NCBI GenBank assembly: GCA_036245525.1 | Contig: BTPG01000003.1 | Span: 207,373,342 to 207,437,341 of the forward strand | Direction of reading: 5' to 3' | Length of the DNA: 64,000 nt | From: Semisulcospira habei | Taxonomy: Eukaryota; Mollusca; Gastropoda; Semisulcospiridae | The notes under the pieces: model-generated | The model's input: the letters and a program-made list of their open reading frames with translations, nothing else | Database searches by the model: none | Told to the model about the DNA's origin: nothing | Made by a program: the position numbers and the translations under genes | Part shown: positions 50,912-64,000 of the stretch, piece after piece | Position numbering within the stretch: the stretch's first letter is position 1 | Layout: each line of letters begins with the position of its first letter

Positions 50912-50971
50912 AGAGGCACAGATCCTTATGTACCCCCGCAATTGCGGGGGCGCATAAGGATCTATGCCTCT
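50912..50971. repeat. 60 bp hairpin, family 2 (clean copy)
   Basis: Arms AGAGGCACAGATCCTTATG... and ...CATAAGGATCTATGCCTCT (3 mismatches) meet at 'CCGCAATTGCGG'. Confidence 0.8.
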
Positions 50972-53288
<2,317 letters not shown>

Positions 53289-53341
53289 GCTGTATCACAC
53301 GCGTCATACAGTCAAGCTATATCACACGTGTGTGATACAGC
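53289..53341. repeat. Short inverted repeat
   Basis: 'GCTGTATCACAC' and the closely related 'GCTATATCACAC' both pair with 'GTGTGATACAGC', giving two alternative hairpins. Confidence 0.6.
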
Positions 53342-53706
53342 TTTTCCGCTCAAAGGCAGGAAAGAAGGTGTGTAACTGAAGCGTTATGTGATTAAGAAGA
53401 ATAAAATTGTCTCTTAACTAAAATTGTTTTTCATAAGAAAAACTACATGTTGGCTGAGTAATTGGCGTTACTGTTGATCGGTTATAATATTATCGACTGG
53501 CCGTTCTTTCTTTAATTTTTGAATTATTAAAAAAAAAATCGTAACAGAGGTAATGTCGGGATACATCTTGATAAATCGTATTGCCTTCGTAAAGATTTCG
53601 TAATTAAGATGTTAATCAATACAATAAGATACAATTTCCATGTTCACTGCTGTTCTGCTGCGTTTTTTAAATTCGTTGAAATTTGTCCAGTTATTCCATT
53701 TATCTT

Positions 53707-53831
53707 TTGAATATCAACAAAGTCTCCAGAGAAAATATCAGTTTTGTTGATATTCGGAAATAACGAAAATCACACAATATTGTTCGCATTCTCAAATGTT
53801 TTGAGAATGCGAACAATATTGTGTGATTTTC
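53707..53831. repeat. Two consecutive hairpins, one perfect with 32 bp arms
   Basis: An outer 13 bp pair ('GAATATCAACAAA' / 'TTTGTTGATATTC', about 53709-53757) is followed by a perfect inverted repeat, 53765-53796 with 53800-53831, around a 3 nt loop (TGT). The arms contain 'CACACAATATTGTTCGCATT'. No mismatch means it is young, under selection, or an assembly fold-back. Confidence 0.85.
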
Positions 53832-54303
53832 TGTTTGCCGATTTCGGTTTCGGTAGATCGCTGATTAAATACAGAGGACTGTCCCAGCAGCCTTTGATGG
53901 GGAAACACGACAACACGTCATAAAGCACGTATTTGTTCGATCTGAACAATGCACGGTAGGCGTGACTTAATCCGTTCGCTCCCAGTAATCACGAAGTTCT
54001 TGTCTGAAACGACAGCACACTGACAAACACTCGCGTTAAGAACACAGATGTTAACTGGACAAAATTAAGCACATCTCAATGCGCAAAGGCCATCAGGCGG
54101 ATATAGGATTAACCAGAGACACAAATCCGCATGAGGCGCCGGTAGTCAAGAGTTTAAAGTGTCACACAGTAATGTGCATGATGACTTGAAAAAAAAATAG
54201 TCGTCAATAAAAGGAAATGTACGGCTAATGCGAACTCAGTTTAATTTTCTTATAGGGTGCATGATCATGGTTATCGTGATTTACTGTTTATTTATCAACA
54301 AAG
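53832..54303. other. Upstream region of the signal-peptide exon
   Basis: No repeat was recognised except half hairpins at about 54075-54145. It may contain the promoter and 5' UTR of the gene starting at 54304; no TATA or initiator element can be assigned with confidence. Confidence 0.4.
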
Positions 54304-54361
54304 ATGTGGACCCTGTGGTTTCTTCTGACTGTTCGTCACGTCTCTTGTTACGGGCACTTTG
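54304..54361 (+). CDS. Host exon 1: signal peptide of a lectin-like gene
   Basis: An ATG with purine context (AAGATGTGG) encodes 'MWTLWFLLTVRHVSCYGHF', a short hydrophobic leader consistent with a signal peptide. It ends in phase 1 at the good donor G|GTGAGT (54362). The next exon in the same phase is 63749-63970, encoding a fucolectin-like domain whose mature protein would start there. The intervening 9.4 kb intron contains a full LINE. The leader has no in-frame stop and sits just downstream of a stop-rich region, supporting ATG 54304 as the start. Confidence 0.65.
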
Positions 54362-54602
54362 GTGAGTGTGATCAGCCTGCTTTCCTTTTAATCAACAGGC
54401 GATGATTTTATAGAATAGAAGTGGAGTGTTTGTATACTATCATTTCTAGACAGACCGAGCGACTCCCATTCTCCTTTTGAGAATGAGTGCATTGAGAACC
54501 TGAAATAAACCTGATAGTTACAAACTTAGGTCGAGCAATAACAGCATCAACAAAATCGGCAATGCAACTCGAGGAACACGAGTCACCCTAACACAAATAT
54601 CG

Positions 54603-54879
<277 letters not shown>

Positions 54880-54981
54880 AATGAACAATGAACCTTTATT
54901 TTCCAACGGTAGAAGTTATTGGTAACAGGACCAGTTTTCAAACTTGCCGTTGCTCTTGGCTTGACTTCGCGAACGAAGATT

Positions 54982-57707
54982 CTATAGGGCTTGCCCACGT
55001 CGTCTGCAGGCATTTTCGTGGCTGCGGAGGCCAATCCGGGACAGGCAGGTTCGACCGCAGTGGCTGCAGGGGAAGGTCTGGTCAGGGTTCCGAGTTACGA
55101 CAGCTCTGTTTTTTCTTCTGAGCCGCTTGTCCTTAAGGTTAGCTCTGCGAGAGTCCTCAAAGGAGACGGCTGCCTTGTGAATGGTGGAGCGGCATGTGTC
55201 ACGGTCCGCAGCAAGCGAAGACCACTGGCGGTGGTCGATTTGGCAGGCACTAAGTGACTTCTTGAGACCGTCTTTGTATCTCTTCTTTGGTGCCCCTCTG
55301 TCTCGGTGTCCAGTGGCGAGCTCGCCGAACAGAGTGATCTTGGGTAGGCGATGATCCTCCATCCTGGAGACGTGCCCCGCCCAGCGAAGCTGTGTCCGCA
55401 GCAAAGCCTCGATGCTCACAGTTTCCGCCTGTTCAAGGACCTCGACGTTGGTGACATAGTCACTCCAGTGAATGCTGAGGATGGTACGCAGGCAGCGCTG
55501 GTGAAAGCGTTCGAGGAGTCGTAGTTGGCTGCGGTAGAGGGCCCAGGACTCGGAACTGTACAGCAGGGTGGTGAGGACGACAGCTCTGTACACGCTGATC
55601 TTGGTGCCTTTTTTCAGCTGTTGATTGTGCCACACCCGCTTGAATAGTCGCCCGAAAGCACTGTTCGCTTTTGCCAGCCTGTTGTCCAGCTCCTTGTCCA
55701 GCTTGGCGTCTCCCCACCCGGGTCTGCCCTGGGGGACTTGGGTGGGGTTAGGTATTTTTTAGTTCCCAGGGTCACCCTGGTCAGCCCCACAGGGTGGGTT
55801 TTTCTCTCTATTCTGGGGCATGTGTTTCTGTCTACCCTTTGTCCATTCACCTGTATTTGCCTTTTTAAAACTCTGCCTACTGTCTGCACTGCCTGTAGCT
55901 CTTGATATTGGATGTGTGTTGCTAAATGGTCTTAGCTTTATTTAGGCCCCGTGTGTTAGGTTTATTTAATGTATTTGACCGGCTGGCGACATACATTCAA
56001 TGTTCTGTTTATTTTTTTTTTTTTCACAAGCAGTGCAGGCACGTCCTGAGAAAGCCTTGTTGCTGTCGGGACGTTAAGCAATGTACAATCAATCAATCAA
56101 TCAGCTTGGCGTCTGACGTTATGATGCAGCCAAGGTAGGTAAAATGGTGTACAGACTTCAGTTCGGACTCGCCGATGGTGATGTGGGGAGGGCGATGCTC
56201 TTCCTTGGGTGCCGGCTGATGAAGGACCTCTGTCTTTTTCAGACTGACCTCAAGTCCAAAGAGCTGGGCGGCATCTGCGAAGCAGGACGTAATGCGCTGC
56301 AAGGCTCTCTCTGTGTGTGCAACGAGGGCAGCGTCATCAGCAAAGAGCAGCTCACGAATCAGTTGGTCTAGGGTTTTCGTGTGGGCCTGCAGTCGTCTGA
56401 GGTTGAACAGGCTGCCATCGAGACGATACCTGATGTACACTGCGTCGTCATCGTCGAGGTCCACTGTGGCCTGCTTCAACATCATGCTGAAGAAGATGGT
56501 GAAGAGGGTCGGTGCCAGCACGCAGCCTTGCTTCACGCCATTGCGAATGGGGAATGGTTCTGAGAGGTCACTGTTTAGTCTGACCTGGCCTTGCTGGTCC
56601 TCATGGAGCTGGACGATCATGTTGAGGAACTTTGGGGGACAGCCTAGTCGCTCCAGGATCTGCCACATACCTTACCTGCTCACAGTGTCAAACGCTTTTG
56701 TTAGGTCGACAAACGTTACGTACAGCCCTTTGTTCTGCTCGCGGCACTTCTCCTGAAGCTGTCTCAGCACAAAGACCATGTCGGTGGTACTCCTGTTGGC
56801 TCTGAAGCCACACTGGCCCTCTGGGAGGTGGTCTTCAGCGATGGCAGGTACCAGCCGATTCAGGAGCAACCTTGCGAGAATTTTCCCGGCAATCGATAGC
56901 AGGGTAATTCCACGATAATTAGAGCAGGCAGACTTCTCTCCTTTGTTCTTGTACAGGGTGATGATGACTGCATCTCGGAGATCCTTTGGTAGTGTTCCTT
57001 TTTCCCAGCAGCAGAGAAAGAGGTCGTGGAGCTTGTTGTGCAGTGCTGGGCCCCCATGTTTCCAGATCTCTGGCGGGATTCCGTCAATGCCTGCTGCTTT
57101 GCCACTCTTGAGCTGGTGGATGGCTGTGAGGGTCTCTTCGGCGGTGGGCGGTTCGTCCAATTCAACCTTTAGTGGAAGGTGTGGGATTTGGAGGATGACT
57201 GTTTCTTGAACAGTGCGCTCAGCGCCGAAGAGGTCCTGAAAGTATTCCGACCAGCGGTTCAAGATGGAGGTATTATCTGTGAGGAGTGCCTGTCCATCAG
57301 CGCTTCGAAGGGGACTTTGTACCAGGTGCCTAGGGCCATACACTGCTTTCAGTGCTTCGTAGAAGCCCCTGTAGTCACCGTTGTCAGCGCAGAGCTGGGT
57401 TCTCTGTGCGAGTCTGGACCACCACTCGTTCTGGAGCTCTCTAAGCTTGAGCTGGAGATTGCTGCAGATGAGGCGGAAGGCAGACTTCTTCACAGGGCAG
57501 GAAGGCTGGGCTAGGTGGGCCTGGTGGGCGGCTCTTTTTTTTTGCTAGAAGTTCCTGGATCACTACGTCGTTTTCGTCAAACCAGTCTTTGTTCCTCTTT
57601 CTAGCAAAGCCCAAGACTTCCACAGAGGATTTTACAATAGCAGTTTTCAGTTGTTCCCAGAGTGTTTCAGGGGAGGAGTCTGCTGGATCAACTGTGTCTT
57701 TGAGCAT
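54982..57707 (-). pseudogene. LINE copy B reverse transcriptase region
   Basis: The pieces are 57441-57707, 56672-57493, 56093-56668 and 54982-55635. Together they cover the same RT and C-terminal C-x2-C-x12-H-x3-C knuckle as copy A, with 'VTFVDLTKAFDTV' and 'LLFADDAALVAHT' intact. The break at 55712-56101 is the nested short retroelement; the 13 bp around it are duplicated. No functional product is expected. Confidence 0.9.
55712..56101 (+). mobile_element. CAAT-tailed short retroelement, copy 3, nested in LINE B
   Basis: The 390 bp insert runs from CCCCACCCGGGTCTGCCC to CAATCAATCAAT. The 13 bp duplication CAGCTTGGCGTCT lies on each side (55699-55711 and 56102-56114). Removing insert and one duplication matches copy A's LINE sequence, so this is an independent, later insertion. 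Confidence 0.95.
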
Positions 57708-57802
57708 GCGCTGTAAATCGGCCCGAAGGGCAGCTTTCTTGTCGTCACGCTGAAGGCTGGCAACATCAAGCTATTTCTTGGGGGGGCCCCCTTTCTTGGG
57801 TT

Positions 57803-58657
57803 TCAGCTTGAGGCGGAGCCTGAGTTTGCAGCGAACAAGGCGGTGGTCAGTGTGGCACTCTGCGTTGGCATCACTCTGGTGAGGAGGACGTCACTGCGGT
57901 CCCTCTGACGCACTAGGACATAGTCGATAAGGTGCCAGTGCTTGGAGCGAGGATGCATCCAGGTGGTCTTTCGACTGTCCTTTTGCTGGAAAGTAGTGTT
58001 GGTGATGACAAGTTGCTGCTCTGCACAGAGCTCCAACAGTAGGCGACCATTGTCATTGCAGTTCCCAACGCCATGCTTTCCGAGGACTCCTTTCCATGCT
58101 TCAGAGTCTTGGCCCACTCTGGCGTTGAAGTCGCCAAGGATGATGACTTTGTCGTCTGCAGGGGTGCTCTGCAGGAGGCTGCGCAGGTCAGAGTAGAACT
58201 TGTCTTTTTCTGCAGGCTCTGCCAGGAGGGTTGGGGAGTACACACTGAGAAGGGTGACGTATTGCTGGTGTCTCAGTGGGAGGCGCATGGACATGATGCG
58301 GTCGGAGTGACCCGTTGGTAGGTTTTCCAACTTAGTCGCGATGTGGGTCTTCACGATGAAGCCCACGCCTGAGAGCCGTCTTTCTGATGCAGGCCTGCCT
58401 GACCAGTAGAGGGTGTAGCCAGCGCCAAGTTCTTGGAGGCTGCCTTCCTCCGGGAGGCGTACTTCGCTGAGCGCGGCGATGTCGATGTTTAACCTCCGCA
58501 ATTCATGGGCAATGAGGGCGGAGCGACGTTCAGGGCGTCCGCTGTCTGCTGTGTCGAGCATGGTTCGGATGTTCCAGCATGCTACGTTGAGTCCGGTCGT
58601 GGTCGTCATGAGAGTGGATCCATTGTTTTTTCTTGTGTTCTTGTGTTCTGACCGCAT
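57803..58657 (-). pseudogene. LINE copy B EEP endonuclease region
   Basis: The frame is continuous from an ATG at 58657 (15 codons above the 'MTTTTGLNVACWN' start shared with copy A). 'ALSEVRLPEEG', 'ILGDFNARVG' and 'HLIDYVLV' are present. The C-terminal histidine motif is lost because a small deletion near 57863 shifts the frame. Confidence 0.88.
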
Positions 58658-59282
58658 GAGAAGATGCCCGTTGACCGCGGCTAGCCAACTGGGTTACGAG
58701 GGGATTAGGCCACCTTTTCTAGGCCCCTCTCCGTGTGGAGCAAGCAGTGCTGTCCCTAGAGAAGGCTGCTTGGTCGTTCAGGGTGTGCCGAGTGACGTTG
58801 TCATCCCCAGGTCAACATCAGGCGACCAATATCCTGAACCGCCTGCATGCAGGTTTGAGACTGCGGCTTCCAGTGACATCTTTCACCTGCCGTTTTGCCC
58901 CTTGCCCATCGCTACAGGACTTGGAAAGTTCAGTGTCATAGTCCGTGGGCGTTTCCTAAAGCCTGCGCGGTGGAGCTTTTTGGTGGAGTGCAGTGTGCGC
59001 AGTACTGGCCCCACCCTTTAAACCCTTGGTTCGTTTGCCATGGCCTAGCAAGCTGGGACGGTGGCATCGAGGTCCTCGGGTCGTAGGTTTTATATCAGAC
59101 TGTCCTTGTCTTAGTCTCTGGCTCAAAAGCCTTCCCCGGAGACACGTGGGCTTTGATGTCAGGGGTTTCCTCCCTTAGCCTTTCCGCAGCCAAGCGGCCA
59201 AGCCTGCAAGGCAGCAGGGGACTCGTGGGGGCCGGGGTCGTCTATGTCCCGTGCAGATTTGAACATCTGCCCACTACCCAGA

Positions 59283-59389
59283 CGGTGACACTTACCAGAG
59301 GAGAAAAATCCAACGCCGGAACCCGGTATCGAACCTCGCACCTTTGGCATTGGAGGCAGACGACTTAACCACTGCGCCACTTCCCCGTC
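59283..59389 (-). promoter_or_regulatory. tRNA-like head at LINE copy B 5' end
   Basis: The A-box-like 'TGGCGCAGTGGTTAAG' and B-box-like 'GGTTCGATACC' are as in copy A, with one difference seen inside the head (GTCGTC for GCGTC). Confidence 0.75.
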
Positions 59390-59395
59390 GTTGCT

Positions 59396-59726
59396 ACATC
59401 TACTACATAAATGACATAGGCATGTAAACATACACATACCACACACTGACGCATGTATGCACTCGCTCACGCACACACGCCCGCACATACGCACGCACAC
59501 GCACGCTCACACACACAAACACACACACAAACTTGCACACGCACGCACTTAGACACACACGCACACATATACACACACGCTCTCGGACACGCACTCCAGA
59601 CATACGTACGCGCATAACGCGTACGCACAAAAATATAAAATGAGTAAAAATGCAAAGTAAAGCAATACACAGAAAATCATTAAGTACATTAGAATTCATA
59701 CAGCAAATGCAAATATGTATATATGT

Positions 59727-59729
<3 letters not shown>
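59396..59729. other. CA/CG-rich intronic sequence
   Basis: A degenerate CACA/CGCA-rich stretch (59430-59630). No gene; Cys/Val/Arg-rich frames are compositional. Confidence 0.6.
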
Positions 59730-59808
<79 letters not shown>

Positions 59809-59854
59809 TCTCTCACTCCCTCCCCCCCCCCCCCCCCTCTCTCTCTCTCTCTCT
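59730..59854. repeat. (CT)n microsatellite with C run
   Basis: A CT array at 59730-59803, a C-rich block to about 59837, then more CT. Confidence 0.97.
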
Positions 59855-60506
59855 CGCAGAACGGTAGCCAAAAATCTTTTCATGTTGTCCAAACTGAAAT
59901 ATTACACCGACTCGGACACGCGCAAACTATTCTATAATGCTCACATACGTTCTCATATTGATTACGCGTCAACGGTGTGGGATGGATGCAGTGAAGTCCA
60001 CTTGAAGAGACTCAACTCGTTACACAGAAGGGCAGCAAAGTTAATCCTTCCTGACCCACGACTCACAACAGAAGAAAAACTCGCCAAAATAGGATTTCTG
60101 CCGCTGCAAGACCACTTCAAATACAATAAGGCTATTTTTATGTTCAAAGTGTGGAAACAGAAAATACCAGAATATATCACAACTCTTTTCTCTAAGTCGG
60201 AATCTAGGCTTGGTAATATTAGGCAACTTTTCATAGTCCCCAAAACAAGAATTGATATATACAAATCTAGTTTGTCATTCGCGGGAACGCAGACTTGGAA
60301 CACGCTTCCTGATTATGTAAAATCCGCTTCCTCTCTAGCCCGTTTCAAAATCAGTCTCTTCAAGTACTTCTAGAAGCAGTCGTCATCATTACGTTGTGAA
60401 ATATATACTGCCCTGTAACCCTGATTATGTATGCTCCCAATTACAAACTCTGTGTGTGCGTGTGTGATGGTGTGTGTGTGTGTGTGTATGTGTGTGTGTT
60501 TGTGTG

Positions 60507-60542
<36 letters not shown>

Positions 60543-60765
60543 CAGTTTAGGTGTGTGAGATTGTCATGGGACTTTCTTTCCCTAAACTAGCAATGTTTTT
60601 GTCAGTTTCATTTACATTTCACTATATACTTAGTTTTTTTGTATTTTGTTTCGTAGTTTTGTAGCAACGGCAGGTTTGAAAAATGGCTATGTCTGTGACG
60701 ATGTCAATGCCTCAACCGTTGATAAATAAAGCTTCAATGAATCAATGAATCAATGAATCAATAAA
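59855..60765 (+). mobile_element. CR1/Rex-like LINE, 3' end
   Basis: The frame to 60373 encodes 'LFMLSKLKYYTDSDTRKLFY', 'SHIDYASTVWDGCSEVHLKR', 'LHRRAAKLILPDP' and 'PLQDHFKYNKAIFMFKVWKQ', ending 'SSLARFKISLFKYF'. This is a complete LINE RT C-terminus. About 390 bp of 3' UTR with TG runs (60463-60540) end in 'GATAAATAAAGC' and a CAATGAAT tail. It is 5'-truncated within the CT array. Confidence 0.85.
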
Positions 60766-60810
60766 TCTCTCTCTCTCTCTCTGTGTCTCACAGTCACACA
60801 CACACAGCAT

Positions 60811-60845
<35 letters not shown>

Positions 60846-60988
60846 AGCGCGCGCCCAAAAATATCGCGTACACACATATGAAGGCAAAATAATATATACA
60901 TAGTACATGCAGTATTCAGTGTACTCTTGACACTCAGATATTATGGTCCACTGTATATTATATACAAAAAAAATAAAAAAAAAACAGA

Positions 60989-61031
<43 letters not shown>

Positions 61032-61042
61032 ACTCTCGCACA

Positions 61043-61100
<58 letters not shown>

Positions 61101-61110
61101 TTCTCACACA
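60766..61110. repeat. CT, CA and TC microsatellites
   Basis: Short CT (60768-60785), CA (60797-60842), CT (60990-61035) and CA (61044-61097) arrays surround about 140 bp of unassigned sequence. Confidence 0.9.
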
Positions 61111-61164
61111 CACAAACATTCACACACCTGAACACACGCGCAAATTATCCCTGTACTGTAATGA

Positions 61165-61544
61165 TTAGATTACGTCAGATATTCTAGGTGTTTGAAGAGG
61201 CTGACCCTAAATGAGGTGAGCGTCTTTGCGTTTCTTATTTCTGCAGGAATAGAATTCCAGAATGAACTTCCCGAAAATGACAAACTGGTTTTGAATAAAT
61301 CAATACGCGGCAGGGGTACTTTGAAATGGTGTCCATGTCTAGAAGCTACAGATATCCGTTCTGAGAAAAAAGAACTCAAGTACAGTGGACATGATTGCTT
61401 GTACAGCTTGTACATCAATACACCTTTATTGAACTGAAAGTGATGGGATAGAGGGAGCATTTTTTAAGTTTTAAGCTTTTCGTCAGTTGAGAGTTCGGGA
61501 TCGGGAAATATAAGCTTAGCAGCTCTCCTATGTAGGGAGTTCAG

Positions 61545-61550
<6 letters not shown>
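61165..61550 (-). mobile_element. CR1/Rex-like LINE, 3' end (minus strand)
   Basis: Minus-strand 'MLPLSHHFQFNKGVLMYKLY' and 'LFKTSLSFSGSSFWNSIPAE' with 'LTSFRVSLFKHLEYL' match the C-terminal end of the same LINE type as 59855-60373 but from a different, diverged copy. An upstream remnant reaches about 61550. Confidence 0.75.
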
Positions 61551-61584
<34 letters not shown>

Positions 61585-61589
61585 AGGGA

Positions 61590-61678
<89 letters not shown>
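61549..61678. repeat. (AG)n microsatellite
   Basis: An AG array with GGGAGGGAG variants near 61577-61590. It is followed by a GAATT/TTGAA pentamer run (61679-61715) that leads into a further retroelement 3' end on the minus strand. Confidence 0.97.
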
Positions 61679-61682
<4 letters not shown>

Positions 61683-61715
61683 GAATTGAATTGAATTGAA
61701 TTGAATTAAATTGAA

Positions 61716-61849
61716 ACGTTATTTTCTAAGGATGAAGACAGTAGGCACACTTGCCTTTTTACACGTCTGTCCTTAATAACATTTTAAATAAATATAACAA
61801 CAGAAAATATAACATGACAAATAAATAAAAATAAAAAGAAGACATGATG

Positions 61850-61893
<44 letters not shown>

Positions 61894-61993
61894 CAGAAAT
61901 AGAGAGAGAGAGAGATTAAATCAAATTAAATTTTACAAGGATAACAGATTAGGTCACAGACCTATTTGCAATCTTGTCCTTGCTACACACACA

Positions 61994-62060
<67 letters not shown>

Positions 62061-62160
62061 CCACCTCAATATCTCAAGTACACCCACAGGTCAATGGCCT
62101 AACAATACAGAAAGATACACATATGAACAGGATATAAGACTATACAGTTACATATTCATT
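61716..62160. other. Retroelement 3'-UTR-like sequence with microsatellites
   Basis: 'ACGTTATTTTCTAAGGATGA' looks like a LINE 3' end on the minus strand. An AAT array lies at 61847-61894 and a CA array at 61986-62058. No coding region was recognised. Confidence 0.5.
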
Positions 62161-63748
62161 TAAATGTACAAACATAGCAAATCAAGAGTACTAGAAACAA
62201 ACAAACACACACACACACACAAACAAAGAAACAAAAATGATATGAAAGGAAAAACATTCAAGTCACACTTTATTCAAACAGACAGACAGACAAAGAATTA
62301 AACAGTAATGCAGTAAAGTGTGTGCCTGTGGGTGACTTTGAAAGAGACCTGTTCCCGACAATGGAGGATCAATAGTTGTGAAAACGTACTTTGTATTCAA
62401 ATGTTCACAGTATGCCTTACAATAATGCTGAACAAAGAGGCTAACATCTTTTTGACGTCTGAATGCAATGAAATGAAAGACTTCTCTGTTATTCTGAGTT
62501 CTCCTTTGTTCGAAGGGGTGTTTCAACGATGTTTACCAGAGGACATCTGTTGCGTATGCATACCTTTTTTTTTTTAATGAAGAGTAGAAAGGAATCCGCT
62601 AATGCAAGACAACATTGAGTACCAGTTTTATCAGGAACGTTTAGCAATCAAAGCCTACCCTAGAGCAGACCTCTTGCACGGCTCCATTGCACTAATTTTC
62701 TTGTGTTTTCTCTTTAATTTTTAGTCATTATTGTTATACGTTTACAGCCAAACACGTAACAACTTAAAGGTACTGAAGAGAAAAACCACAAAATGAGTCG
62801 TCGGTCCGTGTTACGTGTATTTTCTCTTCTTTCTTTGTTGATCAGTACTGATGATATAGAAATAAGAAGTGTAAACATTTCTGTAATATCAATGTGTTTT
62901 GAAAGAAGGTGTGTCTGACTTTGCTAGTACTGAGAGATGGAAAACAGGTTAATTACTCAGCCACATGCAATGAATTTGTTGGACTTTACATCCTGAAAGT
63001 TGTTTAATTTGGGTGTAAATTTCTTCAGTCGTGGATTTGAAAAAAATTGTCACAGGCAAAAACAACATCCTGAATTATATCTGCCTTCAGAGTGTGGTTA
63101 CACATGTCGCCGGAAAAGTCCCGTGTATTATTCTGTCTGTCTGTCTCACTCCAGCATTTGAGAGATTCATTTTATGTCAGGAAATTCTGAATTGCTTTTG
63201 TAAGCGAGAGTACATCCTCTTGAACAATACAAAATGAACCACAAAACAAACTACCATAAACACCTAACAACGAAGATTTACTCAACAAAAACAAATGGGT
63301 CAGCACGCTGATGAAGGCAGCCTAAGCCAATAAAGGCTTAAAAATGCCCGAAATACACCTGACAGCTAACACAAAACGTGACTGATTTGTGAAATGTCAT
63401 CAGGGTATACGGCTGTTCACATCAAGCCATCACATAGTGGTGTGACACAGACACAGACACCTTTTTACAAAAAAAAAAAAAAAAAGAAGAACATTCTGTC
63501 GGTTCTTTTTGTCTGTTTCATCATGAAGTTTCATATCTTTTTCTTATCTTAGAAGAATGGTGTGTGTTACGAACATAATTTTGGTCTTCAGAAAAAAACA
63601 ACTCTTAAGTCTGACACAACCCATAAACCAGCATGCTTGATAAGACTCCAGAACTGTGATATAGTCCTCAAATGGCATCCATAGATAATTTCATCGTCAT
63701 AATATAATGAGTTAAACATCCTACATTTCTCCATGTCTTTGTGTGCAG
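62161..63748. other. Intronic sequence before the fucolectin-like exon
   Basis: No gene was recognised. A possible degenerate hammerhead-like block lies at about 63296-63372, and an A run with G interruptions at about 63470-63490. The stretch ends with 'CCATGTCTTTGTGTGCAG', the acceptor of the next exon. Confidence 0.5.
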
Positions 63749-63970
63749 AAAACGTGGCGCTCGACAAACCCTGTAACATTAGTTCATACTTCGGCAAGTT
63801 AGAAAATAATGGGAGCTTTGCCGTAAACAACAATACGGACGGAGACTACAACCCCTTTAATTATACCAACTGTATTCACACTAAAGATAAAGACTACAAC
63901 AGCTGGTGGCAGGTCAACCTGGATCGTCCCTACCCTGTGTACAGCATCACTGTCTGGGCCAGAGATAGGC
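63749..63970 (+). CDS. Host exon 2: fucolectin-like (F5/8C-type) domain
   Basis: This 222 bp exon is phase 1 at both ends, with acceptor GTGTGCAG and donor C|GTAAGT (63971). It encodes 'ENVALDKPCNISSYFG', 'FAVNNNTDGDYNPFNYTNC' and 'WWQVNLDRPYPVYSITVWAR'. The 'ALDKP' start, 'NNTDGDY' and 'WWQVNL..PYPVYSI' are the landmarks of the fucolectin/tachylectin-type galactose-binding-like fold. Several N-glycosylation sequons (NIS, NGS, NNT, NYT) suit a secreted protein. With the signal-peptide exon at 54304 it forms the N-terminus of a sugar-binding protein. In molluscs such a domain is often followed by EGF repeats, but those exons would lie beyond the window. Confidence 0.82.
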
Positions 63971-64000
63971 GTAAGTCCCTTGCTTTGTCACGCGGAAAGG

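Larger units (their letters stand above)
54955..59389 (-). mobile_element. Full-length EEP/RT LINE, copy B (with nested insertion)
   Basis: It has the same structure and both the same termini as copy A: 5' start GACGGGGAAGTGGCGCAG at 59389 and 3' end 'GTCAAGCCAAG' at 54955. It is flanked by GTTGCT (54949-54954 and 59390-59395). Without the 390 bp nested element and its 13 bp duplication it is 4.03 kb, as copy A is. Its 5' UTR keeps about 30 bp ('GCAGATTTGAACATCTGCCC', near 59252) missing in A. The ORF is broken by an in-frame TAA at 56669-56671 (a Gln codon in A), by the insertion at 55712 and by indels near 57530 and 57780. Confidence 0.9.

Overview
The window looks like nuclear DNA from an invertebrate, most likely a mollusc and plausibly a gastropod. 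The evidence is a repeat-choked landscape (EEP-type and L2/CR1-like LINEs, tRNA-headed SINEs, many long microsatellites) around spliced exons that encode a signal peptide, a fucolectin-like (F5/8C-type) domain and scavenger-receptor-style EGF repeats. No bacterial operons, rRNA genes or functional tRNA genes are visible. The organism assignment is inference.

The centrepiece is a complete Maverick/Polinton (adintovirus-like) element at 20388-36139. It is 15.75 kb, with ~300 bp terminal inverted repeats that look identical outside one poly-C run, and a 5 bp target duplication (TGGCC) at 20383-20387 and 36140-36144. Left to right it holds four small genes (three with obvious membrane segments) and a DDE integrase on +. 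Then, on -, come a protein-primed-type family B DNA polymerase, an unknown 114-aa gene, an A32/FtsK-like packaging ATPase and the double-jelly-roll major capsid protein. A 413-aa coiled-coil/membrane protein follows on + and a 423-aa Pro-Ala-linker/membrane protein on -. Three more + genes finish it: a candidate minor capsid protein, an unknown and a membrane protein. The integrase, ATPase and capsid genes are open. The polymerase carries two frameshifts and a nonsense codon, and no adenain-type protease was found. About 1.85 kb at the right end is non-coding and holds later insertions. Most genes begin directly after an A/T motif ending in ATAAAA.

To the left (1-20387) and right (36145-64000) lie retrotransposons and short elements. 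Two near full-length copies (5001-9024 and 54955-59389) and one 5'-truncated copy (18125-19457) belong to a single EEP-endonuclease/RT LINE. Both full copies start at the same base of a tRNA-like SINE head and are bounded by target duplications, so the head is part of the element. A ~387 bp short retroelement with a CAAT tail is present three times, once nested in the second LINE with a 13 bp duplication. Other LINE 3' ends lie at about 2.1, 4.2, 9.5, 12, 40, 44, 60 and 61.3 kb, and a LINE ORF1 5' piece at 46.2 kb. Many microsatellites start exactly at retroelement 3' tails.

A second theme is a set of small palindromic (hairpin) elements. Several end in TTAA followed by C(C/T)C(A/T)TT, as piggyBac-type elements do. 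One is proven by comparison with two empty sites (insert at 13897-13968). A 33-unit, 25 bp minisatellite at 15.9-16.8 kb is enclosed by ~55 bp inverted arms.

Host coding sequence is sparse. EGF-like exons lie at 43605-43733 and 46116-46210, the latter running into a LINE. A signal-peptide exon (54304-54361) and a fucolectin-like exon (63749-63970) share splice phase and probably open a secreted or surface lectin/EGF gene that continues past the window; its first intron contains the second LINE copy.
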